Shown here: positions 45,184 through 53,380 of the stretch, in pieces
How positions within the stretch are numbered: the stretch's first letter is position 1
How the letters are laid out: every line of letters starts with the position of its first letter
Source: Paenibacillus sp. YN15
GTDB lineage: Bacteria; Bacillota; Bacilli; Paenibacillales; NBRC-103111
Direction: 5' to 3'
DNA: 64,000 bases
Assembly (NCBI RefSeq): GCF_003285005.1
Contig: NZ_QMFA01000031.1
Span: forward strand, 22,634 to 86,633
Notes under the pieces: generated by a model
Told to the model about the DNA's origin: nothing
What the model saw: only the letters and a program-made list of their open reading frames with translations
Databases searched by the model: none
Translations under genes and position numbers: made by a program

Positions 45184-46326
45184 TTAATCGGTAACAGGCT
45201 TCTTCGGGCCGATGACATAGACGGTGTAGCCTCGTTTGGTGCCGAATTTATTGGCATACGAAGAGCTGTCGAAGTATACGTCGATCTTGTTGCCCTTGAT
45301 GGCGCTGCCTGTATCCTCGGCGCGGCGGAAGCCGATGCCTTCGATATAGACCCACCAGCCCATGGGGATAACACTTTTGTCCACAGCAATGGTACGGCCC
45401 TCCGTTACAGTGGTGCCGCTGGAGGTAACCCCGAATTGCGGGTGGCCTTCATCCTTGCCGGTGGAAGCCAGGTCGGCGGAATACGCCGTCAGTGTCACAT
45501 TGTTCAAAATCTTCTTATAGCCAAAGCTTACCCCGTTTTTGGTGACTTCATCCACATTGGGGGAGCTTGCGCTTAATACGGTGACCACCGGAGCTTTGGT
45601 GCCTACGGCTACCACCTTGCTGACGCTTTCGGCGGCAATCGTTTCATCCACCTTGTTTTCCGCCACCAAAACGCCATCCTCATAAACCTTCTCTGTTTTG
45701 ATGACCTTGGTTCCTTCTTTGCCGTCCTGAACAACCTCTTCCTTGCCCTTCAGCAAGCTGCTGTCATTCTGCTTCACCGTTTCGAAGGCAATCGGCACCG
45801 ATTCCTCGGCGATTTCCTTGGTGACGCGGACGATCTTGATTTCTTCGCCGGAATCTAGGACATCCTCCAACGGGGGAGTAATCTTATCCAGCGGGTCCAT
45901 CGCGATATTCAAATCCTCTAAAGCGCCTGCAACCGTCTTTCCGGTTGTATACAACGTTAAGGTCTGTCCATCGGCAGTCAATTGCACCGGCGAGGTGTGG
46001 TTCAGCACAATGACGTCCCCATTCCGCAGCTTGGTGTCCACAGGCAGGGAGATACGGTCATTCTCACCGTACGAAATTGCTTCTTCATCCAGTAGGTGTT
46101 TAAGAACATCTTGCCGGGTAACCACCACGGTTTCTTGTCCGTCCACCACTACGGATACGCTTTTGGTAGCCGTTCCGTACAACAACATGAAAAACATGAA
46201 GGCTAAGGCGATCAAAAAAGCTGCTGCTATAATTATTCTGCGCCCGTTTTCATGCTCCCATCGCAATGCGAAGGCCATGCTGGATGATCGTTTTTCATGG
46301 GTTTCCTGAACAGGGATAGCGCCCAC
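45184..46326 (-). CDS. yabE: YabE/Rpf-like cell-wall protein with DUF348, G5 and 3D domains
   Basis: This 380-residue exported or membrane-tethered protein has a hydrophobic segment at about 33-52. Two DUF348 repeats (about 56-165) and a G5 domain (about 176-240) follow. A C-terminal 3D domain (about 282-373) has its aspartates in AVDKSVIPMG, AEDTGSAIKG and NKIDVYF. The 3D fold is shared with lytic transglycosylase MltA, and Rpf/Sps relatives act on peptidoglycan. GTG 46326 follows AAGGAGGA by nine bases. A long leader contains a c-di-AMP riboswitch, so synthesis of this wall enzyme should drop or change with c-di-AMP. It lies next to rnmV as in B. subtilis. Confidence 0.92.
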   Translation of the reverse strand: MGAIPVQETHEKRSSSMAFALRWEHENGRRIIIAAAFLIALAFMFFMLLYGTATKSVSVVVDGQETVVVTRQDVLKHLLDEEAISYGENDRISLPVDTKLRNGDVIVLNHTSPVQLTADGQTLTLYTTGKTVAGALEDLNIAMDPLDKITPPLEDVLDSGEEIKIVRVTKEIAEESVPIAFETVKQNDSSLLKGKEEVVQDGKEGTKVIKTEKVYEDGVLVAENKVDETIAAESVSKVVAVGTKAPVVTVLSASSPNVDEVTKNGVSFGYKKILNNVTLTAYSADLASTGKDEGHPQFGVTSSGTTVTEGRTIAVDKSVIPMGWWVYIEGIGFRRAEDTGSAIKGNKIDVYFDSSSYANKFGTKRGYTVYVIGPKKPVTD

Positions 46327-46532
46327 TTCAATCGGTCCTCCTTCATAGTCCGCCGTCTGGTATGATACAGGGTTCTTTTTGACGTGACTATTGGTTTGAT
46401 TATAACTTCATGCTTAAAAGCCAATTCTCCTCGCATCCAAAGCAGCTGCAACCGGAATCCGGCTCCTTGCGCAGCACCCTCCCTTGCGAAACATGTTGAG
46501 CGGTTGAATTATGGAATCCACGGGACCAACAT

Positions 46533-46564
46533 AAAAAGCCCCGTGAAGAGGTATCTTCTCGTGG
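46533..46564 (-). terminator. Expression-platform terminator of the yabE riboswitch
   Basis: GAAGA and TCTTC, extended by outer G-C pairs, form a hairpin followed by CTTTTTATG on the minus strand. It lies between the riboswitch aptamer and yabE. Confidence 0.65.
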
Positions 46565-46587
46565 CAAACCAAGCATAAAAATGCACG

Positions 46588-46785
46588 ACAAGTATCCTCT
46601 CTTCAACGCTTACGAGGTTAGCTGACGGATTCGGACGAAAGAGTCGCCCTACCTGTACGGGCTGCTAAAGCAGCCGTCCAAGGATTCACCCCAAAACCGT
46701 GCCGTCACTTCAAGGCCGTCCACAAAGCCTGAAAGCTGTTCACATTCGGTTCCCCCGTTTTCCAAAATGGAAACTCAGCGAATTG
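46588..46785 (-). ncRNA. ydaO/yuaA-type c-di-AMP riboswitch
   Basis: Conserved ydaO blocks appear in order on the minus strand: an outer stem starting CGCTGAG with CGGGGGAACC, then TTGGGGTGAATCC, GGTAGGGCGA, CGAATCCGTCAGCTAACC, CTCGTAAGCG and GAGAGGA. The class binds c-di-AMP and usually stops transcription when ligand is bound. It precedes a terminator and yabE; genes for wall hydrolases are classic members of this regulon. The outer ends are approximate. Confidence 0.9.
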
Positions 46786-47170
46786 GAAATTTGGCAAGCA
46801 CTATTAAGTTATCATGTGTTGTATATTAATGCCTCAAGCTAAAGTTGTAAATAGCGAAAAGTTCATATATCGGCGAAAATTAGCCATGTATGCGGTTAAA
46901 AACCGTTTTTTTGGCCCATTATCTCACTCGTTTTATCCATTATCTCTTTATTTCTTATTTTCAATGGCTTATGACGGCTTAAATATGAACTTTTTATTGC
47001 TTTCCCAAAAGAATTATCAAAAAATTTTGACATCAAAGAGCTATTTTCCCATCATATTTACAGTTTGTTTACCTCTTCCTTCTCTCCGTGGCGCTCCTGA
47101 TTTCCAGACCCAGACCCTTCCTTTTGCACCTTAATTTCCCTTGCGCTCCCCCTTCTTGTCCCCCGTTGAA
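46786..47170. other. AT-rich gap between divergent yabE leader and ecsA
   Basis: No convincing gene is seen. Candidate -35/-10 pairs for the riboswitch transcript lie around 46805-46860 (for example TTTACA with TAATAT at 17 bases on the minus strand), but none is decisive. The ecsA promoter begins at 47171. Confidence 0.4.
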
Positions 47171-47200
47171 TTGCATCGTCTGAAGCTTTTTCTATATAAT
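47171..47200 (+). promoter_or_regulatory. Sigma-A promoter of ecsAB
   Basis: TTGCAT (47171-47176) and a perfect TATAAT (47195-47200) are 18 bases apart, 32 bases before the ecsA start. Confidence 0.65.
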
Positions 47201-47231
47201 AGCGGGAGAACGCCTTGTCAAAAGAATACAT

Positions 47232-48005
47232 ATGTCGAAGCGGGTGAGCGGTTTGGAACCGATGTTGCAGGTAAAGGGTTTGTACGGGGGGTATTTTCCC
47301 CGCAAGCCTGTCCTGAAGGATGTGGACTTTGAAGTATTTCCCGGCGAAATGGTGGGTATGATCGGACTGAACGGCGCCGGCAAAAGCACCACAATCAAGC
47401 ATATTCTCGGGCTGCTCCAGCCCCAGAAGGGAGAAATCCGGATTCGCGGGCGTACCCTGGCGGAAGCTCCCTTGGAATACCGCTCCTCCTTTGCCTATGT
47501 CCCCGAATCCCCGGAGCTGTACGAGGAGCTGACCATCAGCGAGCATCTGGAGCTGACGGCAAGGGCCTACGGCTTGGAGCGGGCTCTATATGGAGAACGC
47601 TCCGCCAAACTGCTGGACACCTTCCACATGACGGGGAAAAAGGACAGCTTTTCCGCCCATCTGTCCAAGGGGATGAAGCAGAAGGTCATGATCATGAACG
47701 CCTTTCTCACGGAGCCGCCTCTCTATATTATCGATGAGCCGTTTTTGGGTTTGGACCCTCTCTCCATCCGCTCCCTCCTGGAGCTGATGGTGCAGATGCA
47801 GGAGACAGGCGCCAGCTTCCTGATCAGCTCCCATATTCTGTCCACCATCGAACGCTACTGCAATAAATTCGTGGTGCTCCACCAAGGCTGCATTATCGCC
47901 AAAGGAACACTTCCGGAAATACTGGCAGCGGCGGGCCTGCCTCGCGGCAGCAGCCTGGATGACGCCTTCTGCGCGCTCACCGCGGCTGGAGGCGCCGTCG
48001 GATGA
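47232..48005 (+). CDS. ecsA: ABC transporter ATP-binding protein EcsA-like
   Basis: This 257-residue ATPase has Walker A GLNGAGKST at 45-53, signature LSKGMKQ at 144-150 and Walker B LYIIDEP at 164-170. EcsA/EcsB affects secretion, competence, sporulation and intramembrane proteolysis in B. subtilis; the transported substrate is not settled. The ATG at 47232 has only a weak upstream site, and ATG 47262 (MLQVKGLYGG) is an alternative. The ATGA overlap with ecsB shows coupling. In B. subtilis ecs is far from yabE, so this location is a rearrangement. Confidence 0.88.
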   Translation: MSKRVSGLEPMLQVKGLYGGYFPRKPVLKDVDFEVFPGEMVGMIGLNGAGKSTTIKHILGLLQPQKGEIRIRGRTLAEAPLEYRSSFAYVPESPELYEELTISEHLELTARAYGLERALYGERSAKLLDTFHMTGKKDSFSAHLSKGMKQKVMIMNAFLTEPPLYIIDEPFLGLDPLSIRSLLELMVQMQETGASFLISSHILSTIERYCNKFVVLHQGCIIAKGTLPEILAAAGLPRGSSLDDAFCALTAAGGAVG

Positions 48006-49225
48006 GGGAGGATTTCGCGGATCTGTGGCGCAAAAGGGCGGCAGCTTTCTGGAAAGAGGCATTTATTTATATCAGCTATGCCGCACGCAGCGGCTTCGCC
48101 GGATTTTTGCTGATGTTCATTATAATAGGCGCTTATTATTACGGGAAATTCCTGCAGAGCCTGCCGGACGCCTTTCCCTACTGGCGTATTACTACGCCGC
48201 TTCTGGCCTTGGCTCTGGGCATGACGGGAGTCCGCACCTTTATGAAGCAGGCGGATATGGTATTCCTGGCTCCCGCCGAATCCAGACTCCGCAGCTGGTG
48301 GATCTGCTCCATTATCTACAGCTACGCCTTTCAGGCGGCGGTTTCCCTGATGCTGCTCCTGGCGGTCTGGCCGCTGTATCTGGCCTGCGCGGATGAGGCG
48401 GCGCTTCCCTTCGCACATGCCGCCGCCTATTTGCTGGCCGCCAAGCTGCTGGCCGTATTGGGCCGCTTTCAGGCGGAACGGCTGGTATACCGGCCAAACC
48501 GCGGCGCCGAAGCGCTGGTCCGCTGGCTGGCCGCGGCGGTGCTGCCCTTCGCCCTGCTGACGGAGAGCCCGGCGAAGGCCTGGGGCTTGCTGCTCCTGGC
48601 TGCGGCGGCGCAATGCCTCGTGGTATTGCCGTTTCCCCGGCACAGAGTGCCCTGGGAGCAGCTAATCCGCCGGGAAGAGATCAGCCTGAAGCGCCATTAC
48701 ACCTTCTACAGCTGGTTTGCCGACGTGCCGAAGCTGGCGACCAAACCGGCGGCAAGACGCTTTCTGGGAGGAGTCACCTCGCGGATTCCCTTCCGGCAGG
48801 AGGACACTCACCGGTTTCTCTACGCCAAAACCTTTATCCGGTCGGAATATTATGCCATTCTGGCGCGAACCTCGGTAATTGCCATCCTGTTATTCCTGGC
48901 TGTGAATCATACGGCCGCCGTTCTGCTGATTTACGGAATCACGCTGATCATGAACTGCGCCACGGTTTCCTCGTTGACCCAGAGCCACCGGTACAGCTTC
49001 TGGCTGGAGCTCTACCCTGTGGACCCGAGCCGCAAGAGTAAAGCGGTATCGCGGATCTGCGAAAGCGCGCTCCTCCTGTCCAATACAGCAGTGGGCGCGG
49101 TGCTGATCGGCTTCCATTCCAGCGGCAGATTGCAGGCCCTGACCGCAGTGGCGGCGGGCTTCCTGTACATTCTCTACTTCACGCGGGTGTCGCTTCCCCG
49201 CAAAATGAAACATGCCGGGGACTAA
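48002..49225 (+). CDS. ecsB: ABC transporter permease EcsB-like
   Basis: This 407-residue integral membrane protein has hydrophobic segments at about 24-45, 60-75, 95-125, 135-150, 170-200, 285-330 and 350-400. The EcsB-type motif PAESRLRSWW appears after the second segment. It begins four bases before the ecsA stop (ATGA). The stop codon lies in the loop of its terminator hairpin (49211-49245). It should form the channel for the EcsA ATPase. Confidence 0.88.
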   Translation: MREDFADLWRKRAAAFWKEAFIYISYAARSGFAGFLLMFIIIGAYYYGKFLQSLPDAFPYWRITTPLLALALGMTGVRTFMKQADMVFLAPAESRLRSWWICSIIYSYAFQAAVSLMLLLAVWPLYLACADEAALPFAHAAAYLLAAKLLAVLGRFQAERLVYRPNRGAEALVRWLAAAVLPFALLTESPAKAWGLLLLAAAAQCLVVLPFPRHRVPWEQLIRREEISLKRHYTFYSWFADVPKLATKPAARRFLGGVTSRIPFRQEDTHRFLYAKTFIRSEYYAILARTSVIAILLFLAVNHTAAVLLIYGITLIMNCATVSSLTQSHRYSFWLELYPVDPSRKSKAVSRICESALLLSNTAVGAVLIGFHSSGRLQALTAVAAGFLYILYFTRVSLPRKMKHAGD

Positions 49226-49245
49226 GTCCTCCGGCATTTTTTTCG
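49211..49245 (+). terminator. Terminator of ecsAB overlapping the stop codon
   Basis: ATGCCGG and CCGGCAT form a stem whose loop contains the ecsB TAA, followed by seven T. Confidence 0.88.
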
Positions 49246-49251
49246 TCAGGA

Positions 49252-49433
49252 TAACGGACATCAAATGTCGTCTATTTGCCCAGCGGTCCTATTTTCACAG
49301 AATAACGACATTAAATGTCTGTTATCCCATCCAAAAACGGCTTTTTCAGGGGAAAAGAGCTGCTTAACGGACATTTTCTGTCGCTATTCCCAAGGATATC
49401 CCTCATTCCGCCGAATAGCAGACAATTGTTGAC
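49252..49433. repeat. Second cluster of TAACG-N11/12-CGCTATT-like repeats
   Basis: Copies at 49252-49277, 49303-49325 and 49364-49387, and a degenerate inverted one at about 49413-49433. They share TAACG, a palindromic GACAT...ATGTC core and a CGCTATT-like end, and match the layout of the 4961-5142 repeats. The remainder of the 49226-49617 gap shows no gene. Confidence 0.6.
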
Positions 49434-49617
49434 GCTTCCACAAGAATCACTTGAGGGGCCGGAGACAGCTAAAAACCGCTCCGAATCGCCCGGCAAAACC
49501 GCTGCCGGACTGCCTCCGCTTTTTTATGAAAAAACCCTTGTATTCCGCGGCCTTTCAAGCCAATTTAAGACCTGCTCCCAACCCGTTTCTTCTATTATAA
49601 TGTATACTTATAAACGG

Positions 49618-50385
49618 TCACTTCAGACCCAGCAGCCTAACCGCATTTTCCGTTGTCACCCGGGCGATTTCCTCCAGGGACATGCCGCGGATTTCGGCGG
49701 CCGCTTCGGCCACATAACGCACGTATCCGGTTTCGTTCCGCTTCCCCCGGAAGGGATGGGGGGTCAGGTACGGAGCGTCCGTTTCCAGCAGCAGACGGTC
49801 CAGGGGAACCCGGGCCAGCACCTCCTTGGGCTGCTTGGCATTCTTGAAGGAAACCGGGCCGCCGAAGGAAATATGGAAATTCATATCCAGGCAGATTTTC
49901 GCCGTTTCCCAGCTGCCGGAGAAGCAGTGCATGATGCCGCCAATCTCCGCCGCTTTTTCCTCCTTCAGAATCTCCAGGATATCCTGATGCGCATCCCGGT
50001 TATGGATCACAATGGGCTTGTCCAGCTTCCGGGCCAGCCGAATCTGCTCCCGGAATACCCTGGCCTGCACATCCTTGGGGGATGTATCCCAATAATAGTC
50101 CAGGCCAATTTCGCCCAAGGCCACCACCTTGGGAAGCTTCAGCATCTCCGCCAGCTCCTCCAGGTCCTGCGGCGTCATATCCTTGGCATCCTGGGGATGC
50201 CAGCCCAGCACCGCATAGACAAAATCATACCGGCGGGACAGCTCCAAGGTAGTGGGAATGGTCTCGCGGTTAAAGCCCACATTGACAATCCGGGTGACCC
50301 CGGCTTCATAAGCCCGCATCAGCGCCTCATGCCGGTCTTCCTGAAAGGATGGACTGTCCATATGGGTGTGCGTATCGGTAAACAT
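49618..50385 (-). CDS. tatD: TatD-family metal-dependent DNase
   Basis: This 255-residue TIM-barrel hydrolase has the metal ligands H6 and H8 in TDTHTHMD, Glu in VALGEIGLDYYW, His in VIHNRDA, His in MHCFSGS and Asp in ETDAPYL. It matches B. subtilis YabD. The frame runs on to 50730 through the next gene's end, but ATG 50385 with AAGAGGT nine bases upstream is the real start. Confidence 0.95.
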   Translation of the reverse strand: MFTDTHTHMDSPSFQEDRHEALMRAYEAGVTRIVNVGFNRETIPTTLELSRRYDFVYAVLGWHPQDAKDMTPQDLEELAEMLKLPKVVALGEIGLDYYWDTSPKDVQARVFREQIRLARKLDKPIVIHNRDAHQDILEILKEEKAAEIGGIMHCFSGSWETAKICLDMNFHISFGGPVSFKNAKQPKEVLARVPLDRLLLETDAPYLTPHPFRGKRNETGYVRYVAEAAAEIRGMSLEEIARVTTENAVRLLGLK

Positions 50386-50452
50386 ACAAGTACCTCTTTT
50401 CTGTGATGATGGCGTGTCGGGAACGAGTGTATTGGTCCCACTTGCCCCGGTG

Positions 50453-51736
50453 CTACGAGCGTTTCTGCAAAAGCTGCCACAGCTCCTCCGGCATGGCCTC
50501 CGCCGCCAGCAGCTCCTCCGGAAAATAAATGTGATGCTGCCCCTGGCGGATGCCGCTGATGGAGCGGACAATTTCCGAACGGCTGGAGATTTCAAACAGA
50601 TGGTCCCGGGAGTCCAGCAGCAGTATGGGCAGCTTCTCCTCCACCTCGCCGGGCTTGTATACATCATACGGCAGATCCGCCGGGAAATCGACATACATAT
50701 AATAATCCGGATCAAGCCCCACTTTTGCAAGGCAGTCCCGCACCTGATGGGTCAGAAGAATTTCGCTTTCCTCCAGGGGCACATACTTCAGAAGCCGCCT
50801 GTGCAAAAACCGGCTGCATAAGTCGGCCAGCACCGGGTCCGTATCCTTGGTCCACTGCATAAAGGCCATTTGCATCAGCGCTTCGTCCAGGTGAAGATAG
50901 TCGGCAACGGTCATGGCATTCTCGAACAGGCGGCGCAGCGTATCATCCAGAAAAACAAAGGTATGGCCACCCCCAAATAATGCCCGGGCCCGCTCGAATA
51001 TTTTGGAGAGCAGAATTTCCCCGCTCCGGGTGACAGGGTGAAAATAAACCTGCCAATACATCTGATAGCGGGACATGAGATAATCCTCCACCGCATGCAT
51101 GCCGCTTTCCTTCACCACAATATGTCCCTTATGGGGCCGGACCATCCGCAGAATCCGCTCCAGATCGAAGGTGCCGTAATCCACGCCGGTATAATACGCG
51201 TCCCGCAAGAGATAATCCATCCGGTCGGCATCCATCTGGCTGGAGATCAGGCTCACCACGATCTTCTGCTCATAGGTTTTCCGGATGACCGCAGCGATCT
51301 TCTCGGGCATAAGCGGGTCAGCCTTGCGCAGAATGCGGTTCACCTGGGTATCCCCCAGAATAATCCGGCAGGTCCATTCCTCATGATCGCTGTCAAAGGC
51401 TCTTTCGATGGAATGGGAGAAGGGCCCATGCCCCAAATCATGAAGCAACGCGGCGCACAGGCATAACAGCCGCTCCTCCCGGGGCCAGTCGGCAAAGCCG
51501 CTTTTTTCAAACTGGGAGATAATCCGCCGGGTAATTTCATACACCCCCAGGGAATGGGAGAACCGGCTATGCTCCGCCCCGTGGAAGGTCAGATAGGACG
51601 TGCCCAGCTGCCTGATCCGTCGCAGCCTTTGGAATTCCGCCGAGTTGATCAGCTCCCATATGGTTTCATCTTGGACATAGATGTAATTATGTACCGGGTC
51701 CTTGAATACTTTCTCCTCTGACAGCCTGCCTGACAT
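50453..51736 (-). CDS. HD-domain phosphohydrolase (YwfO-like)
   Basis: This 427-residue HD-superfamily protein has conserved His residues in FHGAEHSRFSHSLGV (about 52-65) and the HD pair at 99-100 (LLHDLGHGPFSHS). It resembles bacterial dGTPase-like proteins such as YwfO; the nucleotide substrate is unproven. A GGGAGGG site precedes the ATG. In B. subtilis metS occupies this place between yabD and abrB; here metS is absent from the window. Confidence 0.85.
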   Translation of the reverse strand: MSGRLSEEKVFKDPVHNYIYVQDETIWELINSAEFQRLRRIRQLGTSYLTFHGAEHSRFSHSLGVYEITRRIISQFEKSGFADWPREERLLCLCAALLHDLGHGPFSHSIERAFDSDHEEWTCRIILGDTQVNRILRKADPLMPEKIAAVIRKTYEQKIVVSLISSQMDADRMDYLLRDAYYTGVDYGTFDLERILRMVRPHKGHIVVKESGMHAVEDYLMSRYQMYWQVYFHPVTRSGEILLSKIFERARALFGGGHTFVFLDDTLRRLFENAMTVADYLHLDEALMQMAFMQWTKDTDPVLADLCSRFLHRRLLKYVPLEESEILLTHQVRDCLAKVGLDPDYYMYVDFPADLPYDVYKPGEVEEKLPILLLDSRDHLFEISSRSEIVRSISGIRQGQHHIYFPEELLAAEAMPEELWQLLQKRS

Positions 51737-51958
51737 GCCCGTCCCTCCCTTTCAAGGCTTGAGATAAAAGTCCCTTTTTATTTTCGTCGAAAAATGTCGT
51801 AAACAAACATCTTTAGTCCCGAATAAGAGTTTCTTCAAAACTTGTAATATTACTATTTGATTTTTCTGTAGAAAATTTTGTCTGGAAAAAGCCCACTATC
51901 ATCAGGAATATCGGTTTTTCCGAGCCAAAATTTAGTATCTTTTTTTGTAAAAAAACAG
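51737..51958. other. AT-rich divergent intergenic region upstream of abrB
   Basis: This is a strongly A/T-rich stretch with several Spo0A-like words (CGTCGAA and TGTCGTA near 51786-51801). No gene is seen. By analogy with B. subtilis, AbrB and Spo0A could both act here. Confidence 0.4.
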
Positions 51959-52006
51959 TTGACTATTTTGGGAAAGGTTGGTATCATTATAAAGTGAAAT
52001 GTCGAA
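51959..52006 (+). promoter_or_regulatory. abrB promoter with Spo0A box downstream of the start site
   Basis: TTGACT (51959-51964) and TATCAT (51982-51987) are 17 bases apart. A perfect Spo0A box TGTCGAA is at 52000-52006, just past the predicted start site. In B. subtilis Spo0A represses abrB from boxes in the same place. Confidence 0.7.
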
Positions 52007-52060
52007 AGATGACGATGATTCCAAAACTGACACTAATTTTTGAGAGGAGCAACATATACA

Positions 52061-52315
52061 ATGATGAAATCTACTGGTATTGTAAGAAAAGTGGACGAGC
52101 TGGGCCGGGTGGTAATCCCCATCGAATTGCGCCGCACCCTGGGTATCGGCGAGAAGGATGCTCTTGAAATTTATGTGGACGGCGAGCGCATCATGCTCAA
52201 GAAATATGAGCCTGCTTGTATCTTTTGTGGCAATGCTGAGAACGTTGCCTACTTCAAAGGAAAAATTGTTTGCAATGTTTGCTTAACTGAGATGCCTAAC
52301 CCTGTGACAAAATAG
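52061..52315 (+). CDS. abrB: Transition-state regulator AbrB with zinc-ribbon-like tail
   Basis: Residues 1-50 are the AbrB swapped-hairpin DNA-binding domain (MKSTGIVRKVDELGRVVIP, IELRRTLGI), almost identical to B. subtilis AbrB. The remaining 34 residues differ from B. subtilis and carry two Cys pairs (C53/C56 and C71/C74) suggesting a bound zinc. The protein is a tetrameric repressor of stationary-phase genes in B. subtilis. ATG 52061 or 52064 can serve; a GAGAGGAG site precedes by about 11 bases. It lies on the plus strand, divergent from the HD gene. Confidence 0.93.
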   Translation: MMKSTGIVRKVDELGRVVIPIELRRTLGIGEKDALEIYVDGERIMLKKYEPACIFCGNAENVAYFKGKIVCNVCLTEMPNPVTK

Positions 52316-52378
52316 GAATTATAGTGTATAATAAATCCATAACCAATGTTAATTCTAACCTTTTTATATCTCCTCTAG

Positions 52379-52429
52379 TCCCTGAACAACCTACGCAAAG
52401 CCGGCGTGGTTGTTGAGGGATATTTTTTG
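52379..52429 (+). terminator. Terminator of abrB
   Basis: TCCCTGAACAACC and GGTTGTTGAGGGA (one mismatch) form a stem followed by TATTTTTTG. Confidence 0.88.
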
Positions 52430-52489
52430 TCCATTGCAAGACTGGATTTTTCTGGCGCGTATGTTAAAACCGGGGGCGCAACGCCCCCG

Positions 52490-53380
52490 TTATTCCTCCA
52501 GCAATTCCTGATAAATATCCCGCCGGGAAACGCCGCGGTCGCCGGCGGCGCGCTTCATGGCCTCCTTGCGGCTCTGGCCCTCCGCTTCATACCGCTCCAC
52601 ATGCTCCGCCACCGTAAGAGCTTTCCACCAGACCGTCTCGGCGGCAGAGCCCTGTTCGCCGGCTCCATCGGCCGAAGCTCCTTCCACTACCAAACAATAC
52701 TCTCCCAACGGCGGAGTCTCCTCCAGCATCACCAGCGCTTCCTCCAGGGTTCCCCGGGCAAATTCCTCGTAGCGCTTGGTCAGCTCCCGGGCCAGCACCA
52801 CCTGCCGGTTGCCCCAGCTTTGCAGCATCGCCTCCAGCGTTTTGCCTACCCGGTGGGGAGATTCATAGAATAACAGAGTTTCCCTGACGCCTTGAAGCGA
52901 GGAGAGCTTTTCCTTCAGCCCTTTTTTGTCCCGGGGCAGGAAACCAACAAAGCGGAAGCCTGTGGTGTCCAGGCCCGAAGCGATCAGAGCGGAGAGCGCA
53001 GCATTGGCGCCGGGTACCGGAATAACCGGGATATCCGCCTCAATGGCCAGCCGGACCAAATCCTGGCCGGGGTCGGATATGGCTGGCAGCCCGGCGTCGC
53101 TGACCAGGGCAATGCTTTGCCCTTCCTGGAGAAGCCGGACCAGCTCAGGGCCGCTGTGGATTTTGTTATGCTCATGATAGCTGACCAGCCGCCCGCCAAT
53201 CTCAAAGTGGGTCAGGAGCTTCCGGGTCTGGCGGGTATCCTCTGCGGCAATAATATCCGCTTCCTTCAGAATGCGCACCGCCCGGAAAGTCATATCCTCC
53301 AGATTGCCGATGGGTGTCGCCACCAGATAAAGAGCTCCTCCGCCCGTGCGGTCTGCGGCATAGCTTCGCTGTATGTTCAT
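52490..53380 (-). CDS. rsmI: 16S rRNA (cytidine-2'-O)-methyltransferase RsmI
   Basis: This 296-residue tetrapyrrole-methylase-fold enzyme methylates C1402 of 16S rRNA. Motifs are LYLVATPIGNLEDMTFRA, ADIIAAEDTRQTRKLL and ALVSDAGLPAISDPG. Its ATG overlaps the stop of yabB by four bases. The GIY-YIG gene yazA, usually between these two in Bacillus, is missing. Confidence 0.95.
   Translation of the reverse strand: MNIQRSYAADRTGGGALYLVATPIGNLEDMTFRAVRILKEADIIAAEDTRQTRKLLTHFEIGGRLVSYHEHNKIHSGPELVRLLQEGQSIALVSDAGLPAISDPGQDLVRLAIEADIPVIPVPGANAALSALIASGLDTTGFRFVGFLPRDKKGLKEKLSSLQGVRETLLFYESPHRVGKTLEAMLQSWGNRQVVLARELTKRYEEFARGTLEEALVMLEETPPLGEYCLVVEGASADGAGEQGSAAETVWWKALTVAEHVERYEAEGQSRKEAMKRAAGDRGVSRRDIYQELLEE

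Noticed and set aside
46814..47134. 106-codon plus-strand frame in the yabE-ecsA gap
   Set aside because: No ribosome binding site, random-looking product, AT-rich intergenic context and overlap with the riboswitch promoter region.
49618..50730. Long version of TatD starting at 50730
   Set aside because: The first 115 codons are the shifted frame of the HD hydrolase; the conserved TatD start is at 50385.
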